A stretch of DNA of 64,000 nucleotides, from positions 7,696 through 71,695 of the forward strand of contig CAVTNU010000036.1 in assembly GCA_963736175.1 (NCBI GenBank), in the 5' to 3' direction. How positions within the stretch are numbered: position 1 is the stretch's first letter; each line of letters opens with the position of its first letter. The notes below the pieces were generated by a model that saw only the letters and a program-made list of their open reading frames with translations, was not told the DNA's origin and searched no databases. This DNA is from Rhodoblastus sp963736175. Lineage in GTDB: Bacteria; Pseudomonadota; Alphaproteobacteria; Rhizobiales; Beijerinckiaceae. The position numbers and the translations under genes were made by a program. This document shows positions 51,372 to 60,941 of this stretch, in pieces.

Positions 51372-51544
51372 CAGAACAATCCATACCAATACAGGGCGAA
51401 CGCCGTCGCCAGAACCAGAAGAACCGCCTTGACGGCGATATACGTCAGCCAATGCGCCGGAAAAGGCAACGCCGCCCGCCAGTCGCCCGGCGCCTTCACG
51501 GCTTCGGGCGAGAGCGGCGGCGTTTGTGAAAGTTTTTCATTCAT
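51371..51544 (-). CDS. 57-residue membrane protein between cysS and a GNAT gene
   Basis: The protein starts MNEKLSQTPPLSPEAVKAPG and has one membrane segment (about 36-56) ending ATAFALYWYGLF. Both its ends overlap its neighbours as ATGA, which makes it a real, translated small gene rather than chance. The N-terminus is polar and Pro-rich and should face the cytoplasm. Function is unknown. Confidence 0.75.
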   Translation of the reverse strand: MNEKLSQTPPLSPEAVKAPGDWRAALPFPAHWLTYIAVKAVLLVLATAFALYWYGLF

Positions 51545-52967
51545 CCCACAATCTCCCATGTGGTCACCGCTTCGCCGGTCGCCGCGTCCTTGCCGTCCTT
51601 GAGCTGCACGCCCATGGCCGCGAGCGCGTCGCGCAGACGATCGGATTCGGCAAAATTCCTGGCTTTGCGCGCCTCCAGACGTTCGGCCACCAGCCGCTCG
51701 ACTTTGGCTTTATCGACCGCGCGCGACGAAGCCGCCGGGGCCCAAGCCGCCGGACCGTCCTGCAACAGACCGATGAGGCCGGCCGCCTTGCAAAGCTTTT
51801 CGGCTTCGATACGACCCGTCTGGGTTTTCCCGCCCTCCGCCTTGGCGGCCATGCCGTGCAATTCCGCGATGGCGCGCGCCACGTTAAGGTCGTCCAGCAG
51901 CGCGTTCATGAAGCTCGGGCGCACGGGCGCCTCCTCGGCGCTTTGGGCGCTGACGCCCTGCGCGCGCAAGATCGCGTACCAGCGCGCCAGCGTCTTTTCC
52001 GCTTCCTCGAGCGCCTTGAGCGTCCAGTCGATCGGCTGGCGGTAGTGCGCGCGCAGCATCGCCAGCCGCAAGACTTCGCCCTTCCAGCTTCGCCCGCCGA
52101 ATTTGTCGGTGTGCAGCAGTTCGTGAATGGTGATGAAATTGCCGAGGCTCTTCGACATCTTCTCGCCTTCGACCTGCAGAAAGCCGTTGTGCATCCAAAC
52201 GTTCGCCATGACGTCATGGCCGAAGGCGCAGCGGCTCTGGGCGATCTCGTTTTCATGGTGGGGGAAAACCAGATCGATGCCGCCGCCATGAATGTCGAAC
52301 ACTTCGCCAAGATGCTTTTCCGCCATGGCCGAGCATTCGATATGCCAGCCGGGCGCCCGCGCCCCCACGGACTGTCCCAACCGGGCTCGCCGTCCTTCGA
52401 AGGCTTCCACAACACGAAATCCATCTCGCCCTTTTTATAGGGAGCGACGTCGACCCGCGCGCCGGCGATCATGTCCTCGAGCGGACGGCGCGACAGGCGG
52501 CCGTAATCCGGCATCGAGGGAACGTCGAACAACACGTGGCCGTCGGCCGCGTAGGCGTGGCCGGACGCGATCAGCAATTCGATCAGCCGGATCATCTCGG
52601 CGATATGGTCGGTGGCGCGCGGCTGCACGTCCGGAGCAAGACAGCCCAGCGCCCGCGCGTCCTCCTGAAAGACGCGATTGGTCTCTTCGGTCAGTTCGCG
52701 GATGGTGATCTTGCGCTCCGCCGCGCGGGCGTTGATCTTGTCGTCGACGTCGGTGATGTTGCGCACGTATTTGACGTGTTCGCGTCGATAAAGATGGCGC
52801 AGCAGGCGATAGAGCACGTCGAAGACGATGAGCGGGCGGGCGTTGCCGATATGAGCGAAGTCGTAAACCGTCGGGCCGCAGACATAGAGCCGCACGGCCG
52901 CCGGATCGAGGGGGACGAAATCCTCCTTGGCGCGCGACAGCGTGTTGTAAAGTTTCAGACCCGACAT
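51541..52967 (-). pseudogene. cysS: Cysteinyl-tRNA synthetase with an apparent one-base deletion
   Basis: The gene is intact in two frames. From the ATG at 52967 (MSGLKLYNTL) come zinc ligand Cys30 and the HIGN motif (39-42), reading normally to WDSPWGRGRP. The family sequence GWHIECSAMAEKHLGEVFDI then continues in another frame, including KMSKS, to the stop at 51541. The reading is restored by one extra G within the C/G run at 52349-52353. The length of 1427 bases is one short of a whole number of codons. Because this enzyme is normally essential, a sequencing error is likelier than true loss. Confidence 0.85.
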
Positions 52968-53121
52968 AATAAACCCCTGGCGCTGGCCGGGGCGTCGATC
53001 TCGCGAAATGTTCAAGGAGACATGACGGCGCCAGCCAGCTTGCAGCTAGCTGACAATAATGAACCGGCAAAGGCAGGTTTGGCGCGACATGTCGCATTCA
53101 TGCGGCAGGCGGCGTCCGCCG

Positions 53122-54168
53122 TCAAGCTGGATTTTCCTTCTCCCGGCGAGGGACCGCGCCCCTGGCCCGCGCGTAATCCCTGCGGAAAGCGCCGGGACTT
53201 TTGCCCGTCCACTTACGGAAAGCGCGATGAAAGGCGCTCGGCTCGCCATAGCCTAGCCGCAGGGCGACATCGCCGACGCCATCGCTTCTTTGCGTCAGCG
53301 CGGCGATCGCGAGATCGCGGCGCGCCTCGTCCTTGATCTGCGCGAAGACCTGACCCTCCTGTTTGAGACGATGACGCAAGGTGGAGACCGGCATCCGCAT
53401 CTGTTGAGCGAGCGTGTCGAATTTCGGCCAGTTCGCCGGCGGCGTTTCGCGCAGGCGCGTTCGGATCGCCGCCGTCAAGCCCGCGTCATAGCGGTAGCGC
53501 ATCAGCAGATTGGCGGGCGCGCCGCGCAGGAATTGCTTCAGCGCGCGCTCGGTGCGGCGGATCGGCAGCTTCAGAAAGGCGGCGTCGAAAGCGATGCGGC
53601 TAGACATTTGCCCGAAACGCACCGGCGCGCCGAAAAACAGCCGGTAGTCCGCCCCCTCCTCGGGCTCCGCGCAGCGGAAATCGACGAGGCGCAGAGGCAT
53701 GCGCCGCCCCGCCAGCCAGCAGATGATCCCATGCAGGATGATCCAATAGGTGCGGTAGGCGAAGGCCGAGCGCGGCGCGCCTTTGTCCTTGAGGACGATT
53801 TGCGCCATTCCGTCGGCGACGACGCATTCGCCGATCGGATCATCGAGCGCGCAGTTCAGAAAACGCAAGGCGCGCGGCAGGGCCTGCGCCAAAGTGCGCG
53901 CCGAAACGACGCAATGGCAAAGGAGCGTGAAACTGCCGGGCCGCAGCGCCCGCCCGCCAAGACCGAAAAACTCGTCGTTCGTCGCCGCCGCGATCGCGGC
54001 CCATAACGCGCCATAGCTTTCGGCCGAAACGGGCGCATGCGCATGGCCCCGCAGGCCGGCGGCCGCAAGAACGGCATGCGGCTCTGCGCCGCAGGCCGCC
54101 GCGGCGGTCAGCGCCTCCTCGACGAAACTCCAGGAAATGCTTCTGCGTTCAGCGTTTTTTTCGGACAT
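53122..54168 (-). CDS. AraC family transcriptional regulator
   Basis: The 348-residue protein has an N-terminal arabinose-binding-like domain (about 15-200, as in OruR/ArgR-type members) and a C-terminal AraC helix-turn-helix pair (about 250-340) with QQMRMPVSTLRHRLKQEGQ and GYGEPSAFHRAFRKWTGKSP. It is divergent from the acyl-CoA synthetase gene across 129 bp and probably controls that cassette in response to a metabolite. Confidence 0.9.
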   Translation of the reverse strand: MSEKNAERRSISWSFVEEALTAAAACGAEPHAVLAAAGLRGHAHAPVSAESYGALWAAIAAATNDEFFGLGGRALRPGSFTLLCHCVVSARTLAQALPRALRFLNCALDDPIGECVVADGMAQIVLKDKGAPRSAFAYRTYWIILHGIICWLAGRRMPLRLVDFRCAEPEEGADYRLFFGAPVRFGQMSSRIAFDAAFLKLPIRRTERALKQFLRGAPANLLMRYRYDAGLTAAIRTRLRETPPANWPKFDTLAQQMRMPVSTLRHRLKQEGQVFAQIKDEARRDLAIAALTQRSDGVGDVALRLGYGEPSAFHRAFRKWTGKSPGAFRRDYARARGAVPRREKENPA

Positions 54169-54297
54169 ATGGCAAAAGAGCTAAAGATATTTGGCCAATT
54201 ACAGCATGGACGGCCATTCGATCTTGTCGTTCAATCGCCGTCAAGGAGGCCAACCTCCAACAATCATCGCCAAGGAAACGCGCCGGGAGACGCTATC

Positions 54298-55974
54298 ATG
54301 TCCGCAGCCTATCAGGATTCCCCGAAAAATTACGCGGCGGCCTACGCCACCTTCGACAGCAAGGCGCTGGAGCAAGCCTTCGCCGGCGACTTCGACAAGG
54401 GCATTAACGTCTGCGTCGAATGTTGCGACCGCCACGCCGGCGACCCGGCAAAAATCGCGCTGGAATGGGAGAGCCAGGACGGGCGGCGCGCTTCCTACAC
54501 ATTCGCGCAAATGCGCGAACTATCGGCGCGTTTTGCCGGCTTTCTCGTGGCGCAGGGGATAAAGCCCGGCGATGTCGTCGCCGCCATGGCGCCGCGCGCA
54601 CCGGAACTGCTGATCGCCATTTTGGGAGCCTGGCGCGCCGGGGCGGTCTATCAGCCGCTGTTCACCGCTTTCGGCCCCAAGGCGGTCGAACAGCGTTTCG
54701 ACACGTCCGGCTGCAAACTGGTGGTCACGGATCCAGCCAACCGCGCCAAATTTGACGACGTTCCCAACGCCCCGAAAATCGCCGTTTTCACGCGCCCGGA
54801 CAAAAACGAGAGCGTAAGGGCCGGCGATTTCGACTTTCACGCCGAACTCGCCAAGCAAAGCCCCGATTTCTCGCCCGTAATGCGCAACCGCGACGATCTT
54901 TTCCTGCTGATGTCGACGTCCGGCACCACCGGCCTGCCCAAGGGCGTGCCCGTGTCGATTTTCGCATTGCTGGCCTTTCGCGTCTACATGACCGACGCCG
55001 TCGATTTGCGCTCGGAAGACAAGTTCTGGAATATCGCCGATCCGGGCTGGGCCTACGGACTCTATTACGCCGTCACCGGCCCGCTGCTGCTTGGCCACGC
55101 CACCACCTTCTACGACGGGCCGTTCACCGTCGAAAGCTCCTACCGCATCGTCGAAAGCCACAAAATCACCAATCTGGCCGGCGCGCCGACAGCCTATCGC
55201 CTGCTGATCGCGGCGGGTCCGCAGCCGGCGGCGAAAATCAAGGGACAATTACGCGCGGTGTCCTCGGCCGGCGAGCCGCTCAACCCGGAAGTGATCCGTT
55301 GGTTTTCCGAACACCTCGGCGCGATCATTCACGACCATTACGGCCAGACGGAGCTCGGCATGGTCGTATGCAACCATCACGCGTTGGACCATTCCGTTCG
55401 ACAGGGTTCGGCCGGCCTGTCGATGCGCGGCTGGCGCGCCGTGGTTCTCGATGAAAACAGCCAGGAACTGGGAGCCAATGTCGCTGGCGAACTCGCCGTC
55501 GACCTCAAGGCCTCGCCGCTGTGCTGGTTCAAGGGCTATTATCACAAGGATACGCCGTCGATGCACGACGGCTATTACCGCACCGGCGACCGCGTCGAAC
55601 TCGAACCCGAAGGCCATATCAGCTTTGTCGGCCGCGCCGACGACATCATCACGTCGTCCGGCTATCGCATTGGGCCGTTCGACGTCGAAAGCGCGCTGAT
55701 CGAACACCCCGCCGTTGTCGAGGCGGCCGCCGTCGGCAAACCGGATCCCGAACGCACCGAAATCGTCAAGGCCTTCGTCGTGCTCAAGCCCGGCTTCGTC
55801 GGCAGCGAAGCGCTGGCGGAGGAATTGCGCCAGCATGTGCGCAAAAGGCTTTCCGCCCATGCCTATCCGCGCGAAGTGGAGTTCGTGACGCAATTGCCGA
55901 AAACGCCGTCCGGCAAGCTGCAGCGCTTCATCCTGCGCAATCAGGAAAAGGGGCTCCCCGCCGAAACCCCCTGA
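54298..55974 (+). CDS. AMP-forming acyl-CoA synthetase
   Basis: The protein has 558 residues from the ATG at 54298 (GGGAGA site); the frame extends upstream into the regulator without support. The AMP-binding motif TSGTTGLPKG is at 207-216, HDHYGQTELGMV and GYYRTGDRVELEPEGHISFV follow, and catalytic Lys540 lies in TPSGKLQRF. It activates a carboxylic acid as CoA ester through an acyl adenylate. Size fits acetyl/medium-chain (ACSM-like) members; the acid is not known. It starts the acyl-CoA cassette. Confidence 0.9.
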   Translation: MSAAYQDSPKNYAAAYATFDSKALEQAFAGDFDKGINVCVECCDRHAGDPAKIALEWESQDGRRASYTFAQMRELSARFAGFLVAQGIKPGDVVAAMAPRAPELLIAILGAWRAGAVYQPLFTAFGPKAVEQRFDTSGCKLVVTDPANRAKFDDVPNAPKIAVFTRPDKNESVRAGDFDFHAELAKQSPDFSPVMRNRDDLFLLMSTSGTTGLPKGVPVSIFALLAFRVYMTDAVDLRSEDKFWNIADPGWAYGLYYAVTGPLLLGHATTFYDGPFTVESSYRIVESHKITNLAGAPTAYRLLIAAGPQPAAKIKGQLRAVSSAGEPLNPEVIRWFSEHLGAIIHDHYGQTELGMVVCNHHALDHSVRQGSAGLSMRGWRAVVLDENSQELGANVAGELAVDLKASPLCWFKGYYHKDTPSMHDGYYRTGDRVELEPEGHISFVGRADDIITSSGYRIGPFDVESALIEHPAVVEAAAVGKPDPERTEIVKAFVVLKPGFVGSEALAEELRQHVRKRLSAHAYPREVEFVTQLPKTPSGKLQRFILRNQEKGLPAETP

Positions 55975-56074
55975 CCGAAGCCAACGAAGCGTAGCGCTTC
56001 GCGTTTGTTCAACCGCTTATGTCCGTCCGAGAATCCGAGCGATTTTCGGCGACGCGCTTCAAGGAACGAAATTC

Positions 56075-56842
56075 ATGCAGATTACGGGCAAGAGCTTCAT
56101 TGTCACCGGCGCCGGCTCCGGTCTTGGCGGCGCCGTCGCCAGGATGCTGGTCGACGCGGGCGGCAAGGTCCTCATCGTCGATGTGAACAAGGAAGCCGGG
56201 CAAACCGCCGCCGCCGCTCTCGGCGCCAACGCGCTTTTCGTCGCCGCCGACGTGACCAGCGAGGCTGACGGCAAGGCGGCGCTCGCCGCCGCCCTGCAAC
56301 ATTTCGGCGGTCTCGACGGCCTCGTCAATTGCGCCGGCGTCGCGCCTGGGGAGAAAATCGTCGGCAAGGAAGGCCCGCACCGCCTCGAAAGTTTCGCGCG
56401 CGCGATGAACATCAATCTCGTCGGCGTGTTCAACATGCTGCGACTTGGCGCCGACGCCATGGTCAAGAACGAGCCGAGCGCCGAGGGCGAACGCGGGATA
56501 ATCGTCAACACCGCTTCGATCGCCGCGTTCGAGGGACAGATCGGCCAGTGCGCCTACGCCGCCTCGAAGGCCGGCGTCGTCGGCCTCACCTTGCCCGCTG
56601 CGCGCGAACTGTCGCGCTACGGCGTGCGCGTCGTCGCCATCGCGCCCGGCATCTTCGCCACGCCGATGATGGCTGGATTGCCGCAGGACGTGCAGGATTC
56701 GCTCGGCAAGAGCGTGCCTTTTCCCTCGCGCCTGGGGCGGCCGGAGGAATTCGCGGCGCTCGTGCGTCACGCCATTGAAAACACCATGCTCAATGGCGAA
56801 GTCATCCGTCTCGACGGCGCGTTGCGCATGGCCGCGCGCTAA
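56075..56842 (+). CDS. Short-chain 3-hydroxyacyl-CoA dehydrogenase (SDR)
   Basis: The 255-residue SDR has the NAD motif TGAGSGLG (11-18), NCAG (85-88) and the catalytic Ser148, Tyr161 and Lys165. DVNKEAGQ after the second strand fits NAD preference. It resembles HSD17B10-type enzymes that oxidise 3-hydroxyacyl-CoA, including the branched 2-methyl form. It lies between the synthetase (100 bp) and thiolase (25 bp). Confidence 0.88.
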   Translation: MQITGKSFIVTGAGSGLGGAVARMLVDAGGKVLIVDVNKEAGQTAAAALGANALFVAADVTSEADGKAALAAALQHFGGLDGLVNCAGVAPGEKIVGKEGPHRLESFARAMNINLVGVFNMLRLGADAMVKNEPSAEGERGIIVNTASIAAFEGQIGQCAYAASKAGVVGLTLPAARELSRYGVRVVAIAPGIFATPMMAGLPQDVQDSLGKSVPFPSRLGRPEEFAALVRHAIENTMLNGEVIRLDGALRMAAR

Positions 56843-56867
56843 TTTGAACGAAAACCGGAGCACCCCC

Positions 56868-58055
56868 ATGGCCCAGGACCCTATCGTCATCGTCAGCGCC
56901 GCGCGCACGCCCATGGGCGGCTTTCAGGGCGACTTCAAGGACGTGACAGCGAGCGAACTCGGCGCCGTCGCCATCAAAGCGGCGCTGGAGCGCGCCGGAC
57001 TCGCGCCCGATCAGGTCGAAGAGACCGTGTTCGGCTGCGTCCTGCCGGCCGGTCAAGGCCAGGCGCCCGCCCGCCAGGCGGCGATCGGCGCCGGCGTGCC
57101 CTATGCGGCGGGCGCGACGACGGTCAACAAAATGTGCGGCTCCGGCATGAAGGCCGCCATGTTCGCGCACGATTTGATCAAGGCGGGCAGCGCCAGGATC
57201 GCGGTGGCCGGCGGCATGGAGAGCATGACCAACGCCCCCTATCTGCTCGACAAGGCGCGCGCCGGCTATCGCCTGGGCCACGGCGCCGTCAAGGACCACA
57301 TGTTTCTTGACGGGCTGGAGGACGCCTATGACAAGGGCCGCCTGATGGGAGCTTTCGCCGAGGATTGCGCGCAAAGCTACCAGTTCACCCGCCAGGCGCA
57401 GGACGATTACGCCATCGCCTCGCTCAAGCGCGCGCAAAAGGCTATCGCCGACGGCTCCTTCGCCGGCGAAATCACGCCGGTCGCGATCAAAACGACGAAG
57501 GGCGAAACGCTCGTCACCTTCGACGAACAGCCGGGCAAGGCCAGGATCGAAAAAATCCCGAATCTGAAACCCGCCTTCCGCAAGGACGGCACGGTGACGG
57601 CGGCCAATTCCTCATCCATTTCCGACGGCGCCGCCGCGCTCGTGCTGATGAGCGAGAGCGAAGCGCATAAACGCGGTCTGAGCCCGCTGGCGCGCATGAT
57701 CGGCCATGCGACGCACGCGCAGGCGCCGGGCCTGTTCGCCACGGCGCCGATCGGCGCCTTGAAGACCCTGTCCGAGCGCACGGGCTGGACGTTGAAGGAC
57801 GTCGATCTGTTCGAGATCAATGAGGCGTTCGCCGTCGTGGCGATGGCGGCGATGCGCGACCTCGATCTGCCGCATGACAAGGTCAACGTGCATGGCGGCG
57901 CCTGCGCCCTCGGCCATCCGATCGGCGCTTCGGGCGCGCGCATCATGGCGACCTTGCTCGCCGCCCTGCAAAAATACAAACTCAAGCGCGGCATGGCGAC
58001 GCTGTGCATCGGCGGCGGCGAAGCCACCGCCGTCGCGCTCGAAATGGTCTCGTAA
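56868..58055 (+). CDS. Thiolase / acetyl-CoA acyltransferase
   Basis: The protein has 395 residues from the ATG at 56868, with GGAG before it; the upstream in-frame reading overlaps the SDR gene. Catalytic Cys90 (KMCGSGMKA), His350 (GHPIGASGA) and Cys380 (CIGGGEA) are all present. It splits 3-oxoacyl-CoA with CoA, or runs in reverse to make acetoacetyl-CoA. Context points to acyl-CoA breakdown. Confidence 0.93.
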   Translation: MAQDPIVIVSAARTPMGGFQGDFKDVTASELGAVAIKAALERAGLAPDQVEETVFGCVLPAGQGQAPARQAAIGAGVPYAAGATTVNKMCGSGMKAAMFAHDLIKAGSARIAVAGGMESMTNAPYLLDKARAGYRLGHGAVKDHMFLDGLEDAYDKGRLMGAFAEDCAQSYQFTRQAQDDYAIASLKRAQKAIADGSFAGEITPVAIKTTKGETLVTFDEQPGKARIEKIPNLKPAFRKDGTVTAANSSSISDGAAALVLMSESEAHKRGLSPLARMIGHATHAQAPGLFATAPIGALKTLSERTGWTLKDVDLFEINEAFAVVAMAAMRDLDLPHDKVNVHGGACALGHPIGASGARIMATLLAALQKYKLKRGMATLCIGGGEATAVALEMVS

Positions 58056-58116
58056 AGATTTGCGCGCCGCGCATACGCATAAGCTTCGCGGCTGAACCGC
58101 GAAGAAAGGACAGACG

Positions 58117-59244
58117 ATGTTGCTGAACGAAGAACAGAGTCAGATTCGCGACATGGCGCGCGCCTTCGCGCGCGATCGTCTGGCCCCGGGGGCCGGCGCG
58201 CGCAGCGCGGCGCACGCCTTTCCCGCTCAGGAATTGAAGGAAATGGGCGATCTCGGCTTTTTAGGCATGCTGACGCCGGTCGAATATGGCGGCTCGGATG
58301 TCGGCGCGTTGGCCTACGCCGCCGTACTTGAGGAAATCGCCGCCGGGGACGGTCCCTGCTCGACCATTCTGAGCGTGCATAACTCGGTCTGCTGCATGCC
58401 GATCCGGAAATTCGGCGACGAGGCGCAAAAGAAGAAATTCCTGCCGAAACTGGCGGCGGGCGAATGGATCGGCGGCTTCGCCTTGACCGAACCGCAGGCC
58501 GGATCTGACGCCTCAGCCCTGAAAACGCGGGCGCGGCGCGAAGGCGATCATTACGTCCTCGACGGCGCCAAGCAATTCATCACGTCCGGCAAGAACGGCC
58601 AGGTCATCATCGTCTTCGCCGTCACCGATCCGGCGGCGGGCAAGAAGGGCCTTACCGCCTTCATCGTGCCGACGGACACGCCCGGCTACAAGGTGATACG
58701 GGTCGAGGACAAACTCGGCCAGCATTCCTCCGACACCTGCCAGATCGCTTTCGACGCCATGAAAATTCCGGTCGAACTGCGTCTCGGCGCCGAAGGCGAG
58801 GGCTACAAGATCGCTCTGTCCAATCTCGAAGGCGGACGCGTCGGCATCGCCGCGCAATCCGTCGGCATGGCGCGCGCGGCCTTTGAGGCGGCGCGCGATT
58901 ACGCCAAAGAGCGCGTGACCTTCGGCAAGCCGATCATCGAACATCAGGCGGTCGCCTTCCGCCTCGCCGATATGGCGACGCAGATCGAGGCGGCGCGGCA
59001 ATTGGTCCTGCACGCGGCGCTGTTGCGCGAACAGGGCCTGCCCTGCCTGACGCAGGCCTCGATGGCCAAGCTGTTCGCGTCCGAAATGGCGGAAAGGGTC
59101 TGCTCCGACGCCATTCAGATTCACGGCGGCTACGGCTATCTCGCCGACTTCCCGGTCGAGCGCATCTATCGCGACGTGCGCGTCTGCCAGATTTATGAAG
59201 GCGCCAGCGACATCCAGAGGCTGGTGATCGCGCGCGGGTTGTAA
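58117..59244 (+). CDS. Acyl-CoA dehydrogenase
   Basis: The 375-residue flavoenzyme has FALTEPQAGSDASALKTRAR, KQFITSGKNGQ and QIHGGYGYLADFPVERIYRD, with Glu361 in YEGASDIQRLVIAR as the likely catalytic base, as in short-chain and branched members. It introduces the first double bond in acyl-CoA. An electron-transfer flavoprotein and an enoyl-CoA hydratase are needed and are not in the cassette. It ends seven bases before the convergent glycosyltransferase gene. Confidence 0.94.
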   Translation: MLLNEEQSQIRDMARAFARDRLAPGAGARSAAHAFPAQELKEMGDLGFLGMLTPVEYGGSDVGALAYAAVLEEIAAGDGPCSTILSVHNSVCCMPIRKFGDEAQKKKFLPKLAAGEWIGGFALTEPQAGSDASALKTRARREGDHYVLDGAKQFITSGKNGQVIIVFAVTDPAAGKKGLTAFIVPTDTPGYKVIRVEDKLGQHSSDTCQIAFDAMKIPVELRLGAEGEGYKIALSNLEGGRVGIAAQSVGMARAAFEAARDYAKERVTFGKPIIEHQAVAFRLADMATQIEAARQLVLHAALLREQGLPCLTQASMAKLFASEMAERVCSDAIQIHGGYGYLADFPVERIYRDVRVCQIYEGASDIQRLVIARGL

Positions 59245-59251
59245 CGGCCCG

Positions 59252-60847
59252 TCAATGACGCAATGAAAACGGCCCGTCCGGCATGTGAAAATTGCGCCCC
59301 AGATAAAGTTTGAGCTCGAGCGCGGGCTTGCCGGCCGATGACAGGGTCGCCGGCTCAAGCGGTTCGATTTTATCGAAAAACGACCGATACCAGGTCACGA
59401 CTTCTTCAGGTTTCAGCCGATCGACCACGAACAGCGCGTCCTCGCCGCGATGGGCGTCAGCTGGGTGCAGGATTCCATATGCGTGCGGTTCGTCAGACAG
59501 ACAAACGACTTCCGGCCTGCCGCCGAGCGCGAAATCGATCTTGCCCGCCTCGCGCCAATTGATCGCCGCAATGAACAGGCGCGGCCGGTCGCGCAAACCG
59601 CGTATCTCCAGCTCCCGGCCGAGATCGCGCCAACTCAGCGCCTCCATCAACGGCGAACGCGGTCCGGCGATCGACGGCGGCGCGAAGGACGCCAGCGCGG
59701 CGACGGCGAGAATCAGCGCGACGATCAGGCCGGCGGCGACGCCGAGCGCCCAGCGCACCCGCCAATCGCCGATCCGCGCGGCGATTTCCCGGCCCAGCAT
59801 GGGGAACAGCATCAGAAAACCCGGCGCCGCCCAATGCGGAAACACCCGGTCCGTCGACCAGATCGAAACCAGGGTGAACAGGGCTATCGGCGGCGCGCCG
59901 ATCAGAACGAGCAGCCAGTCCTTCGGCGCGGCGGCTCCGCGCCGAAACGCCTGGATCAACAAAGCGACCAGCGGAACGAAAATCCATGGCGCCAGCCAGA
60001 GCGCATAGCCCCCGGTTAAAACGAGCGTCGCCAGAGGACGAAACATCTTCTTGCCGGTGCGGCTGCTTTGAAACAGGAAGGAAACCCAATCGTGCTCGGC
60101 GTTCCAGTAGATGACCGGGGAAAACACAGCCAGGGCGACGAGCGCGCCGAGAAAGGGCCACGGCGTTTTGAGCCAACGCCGATGCTCCGGGCTGGTCAGC
60201 ATGAACAGCCCCGCCCCGAAAAACAGGAAAACGCCGTGATATTTCGACAGCATGGCCAGGCCGCCGCAAAAGCCGGCGGCAAGCAGCCATAAGCCGTTGG
60301 CCTTTTCGCCCCGCGGAAAGAAAACCCGCGCGAGACAATAGGCGCCCGCCAGCAGCGCCGCCAACAGCGGGGCGTCCGGCACGACAAAGGACGCGTCGGC
60401 GACGCCGAGAATCGGCGAAAGGTTGAGCGTGAAAGCCGCCCAGAATCCGGCCCAGGCGCCATACAGACGCGCGGTCAGCGCGTACATCAGCCAGGTTGTG
60501 AGGCAAAACAGCAAGATGAAGGGCGTGCGCACGGCGAGTTCGGACGCGCCCAACAGGCGTTCGCCGACATAAGCCATCCACCAGGCGAGCGGCGGATGAT
60601 CGAACGTGCTCCACTGGAATGCGCGCGCGGTGGCGGCCGAATAGGTTTCATCGACGCCAAGACCGAGCGAGGCGGCAAAAACAAATCTTAACGCCAGCGC
60701 TGTTATGATCAGCAGGAGCGTCGATTGGACCGGCGTCGGGGTCTTCAAAGGCGTCACGAATGAGGTCATCGGTTGCGAGGCGGACGGCATGAGCAAATCG
60801 GGCAAGGTTCTTGCTTGGAAGACAAAGCCTGGCCGTTCGTTAGGCAT
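59252..60847 (-). CDS. GT39/ArnT-like membrane glycosyltransferase
   Basis: The 531-residue membrane protein has about 11 membrane segments and the GT-C catalytic loop with GLGVDETYSAATARAFQWST and FDHPPLAWWMAYVGERLLGA. Such enzymes move sugars from polyprenyl phosphate to lipid A, proteins or other acceptors. Starts at 60847, 60790 and 60769 are all possible and none has a good ribosome site. It is divergent from a polyprenyl-phosphate sugar synthase, its likely donor maker. Confidence 0.85.
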   Translation of the reverse strand: MPNERPGFVFQARTLPDLLMPSASQPMTSFVTPLKTPTPVQSTLLLIITALALRFVFAASLGLGVDETYSAATARAFQWSTFDHPPLAWWMAYVGERLLGASELAVRTPFILLFCLTTWLMYALTARLYGAWAGFWAAFTLNLSPILGVADASFVVPDAPLLAALLAGAYCLARVFFPRGEKANGLWLLAAGFCGGLAMLSKYHGVFLFFGAGLFMLTSPEHRRWLKTPWPFLGALVALAVFSPVIYWNAEHDWVSFLFQSSRTGKKMFRPLATLVLTGGYALWLAPWIFVPLVALLIQAFRRGAAAPKDWLLVLIGAPPIALFTLVSIWSTDRVFPHWAAPGFLMLFPMLGREIAARIGDWRVRWALGVAAGLIVALILAVAALASFAPPSIAGPRSPLMEALSWRDLGRELEIRGLRDRPRLFIAAINWREAGKIDFALGGRPEVVCLSDEPHAYGILHPADAHRGEDALFVVDRLKPEEVVTWYRSFFDKIEPLEPATLSSAGKPALELKLYLGRNFHMPDGPFSLRH

Positions 60848-60941
60848 GTTGCGACGGACGGCGCGAGGTTGCGCGCGTCAAGCTGGACTGTCGCGCGCGT
60901 CCTCTTTAACAGAATGACCGGAACTTAAGAAAGCCCGCCCC

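Noticed and set aside
53080..53145. GC-rich inverted repeats between cysS and the AraC gene as an RNA gene or terminator
   Set aside because: Pairing is imperfect and partly inside the regulator coding region; no T run.
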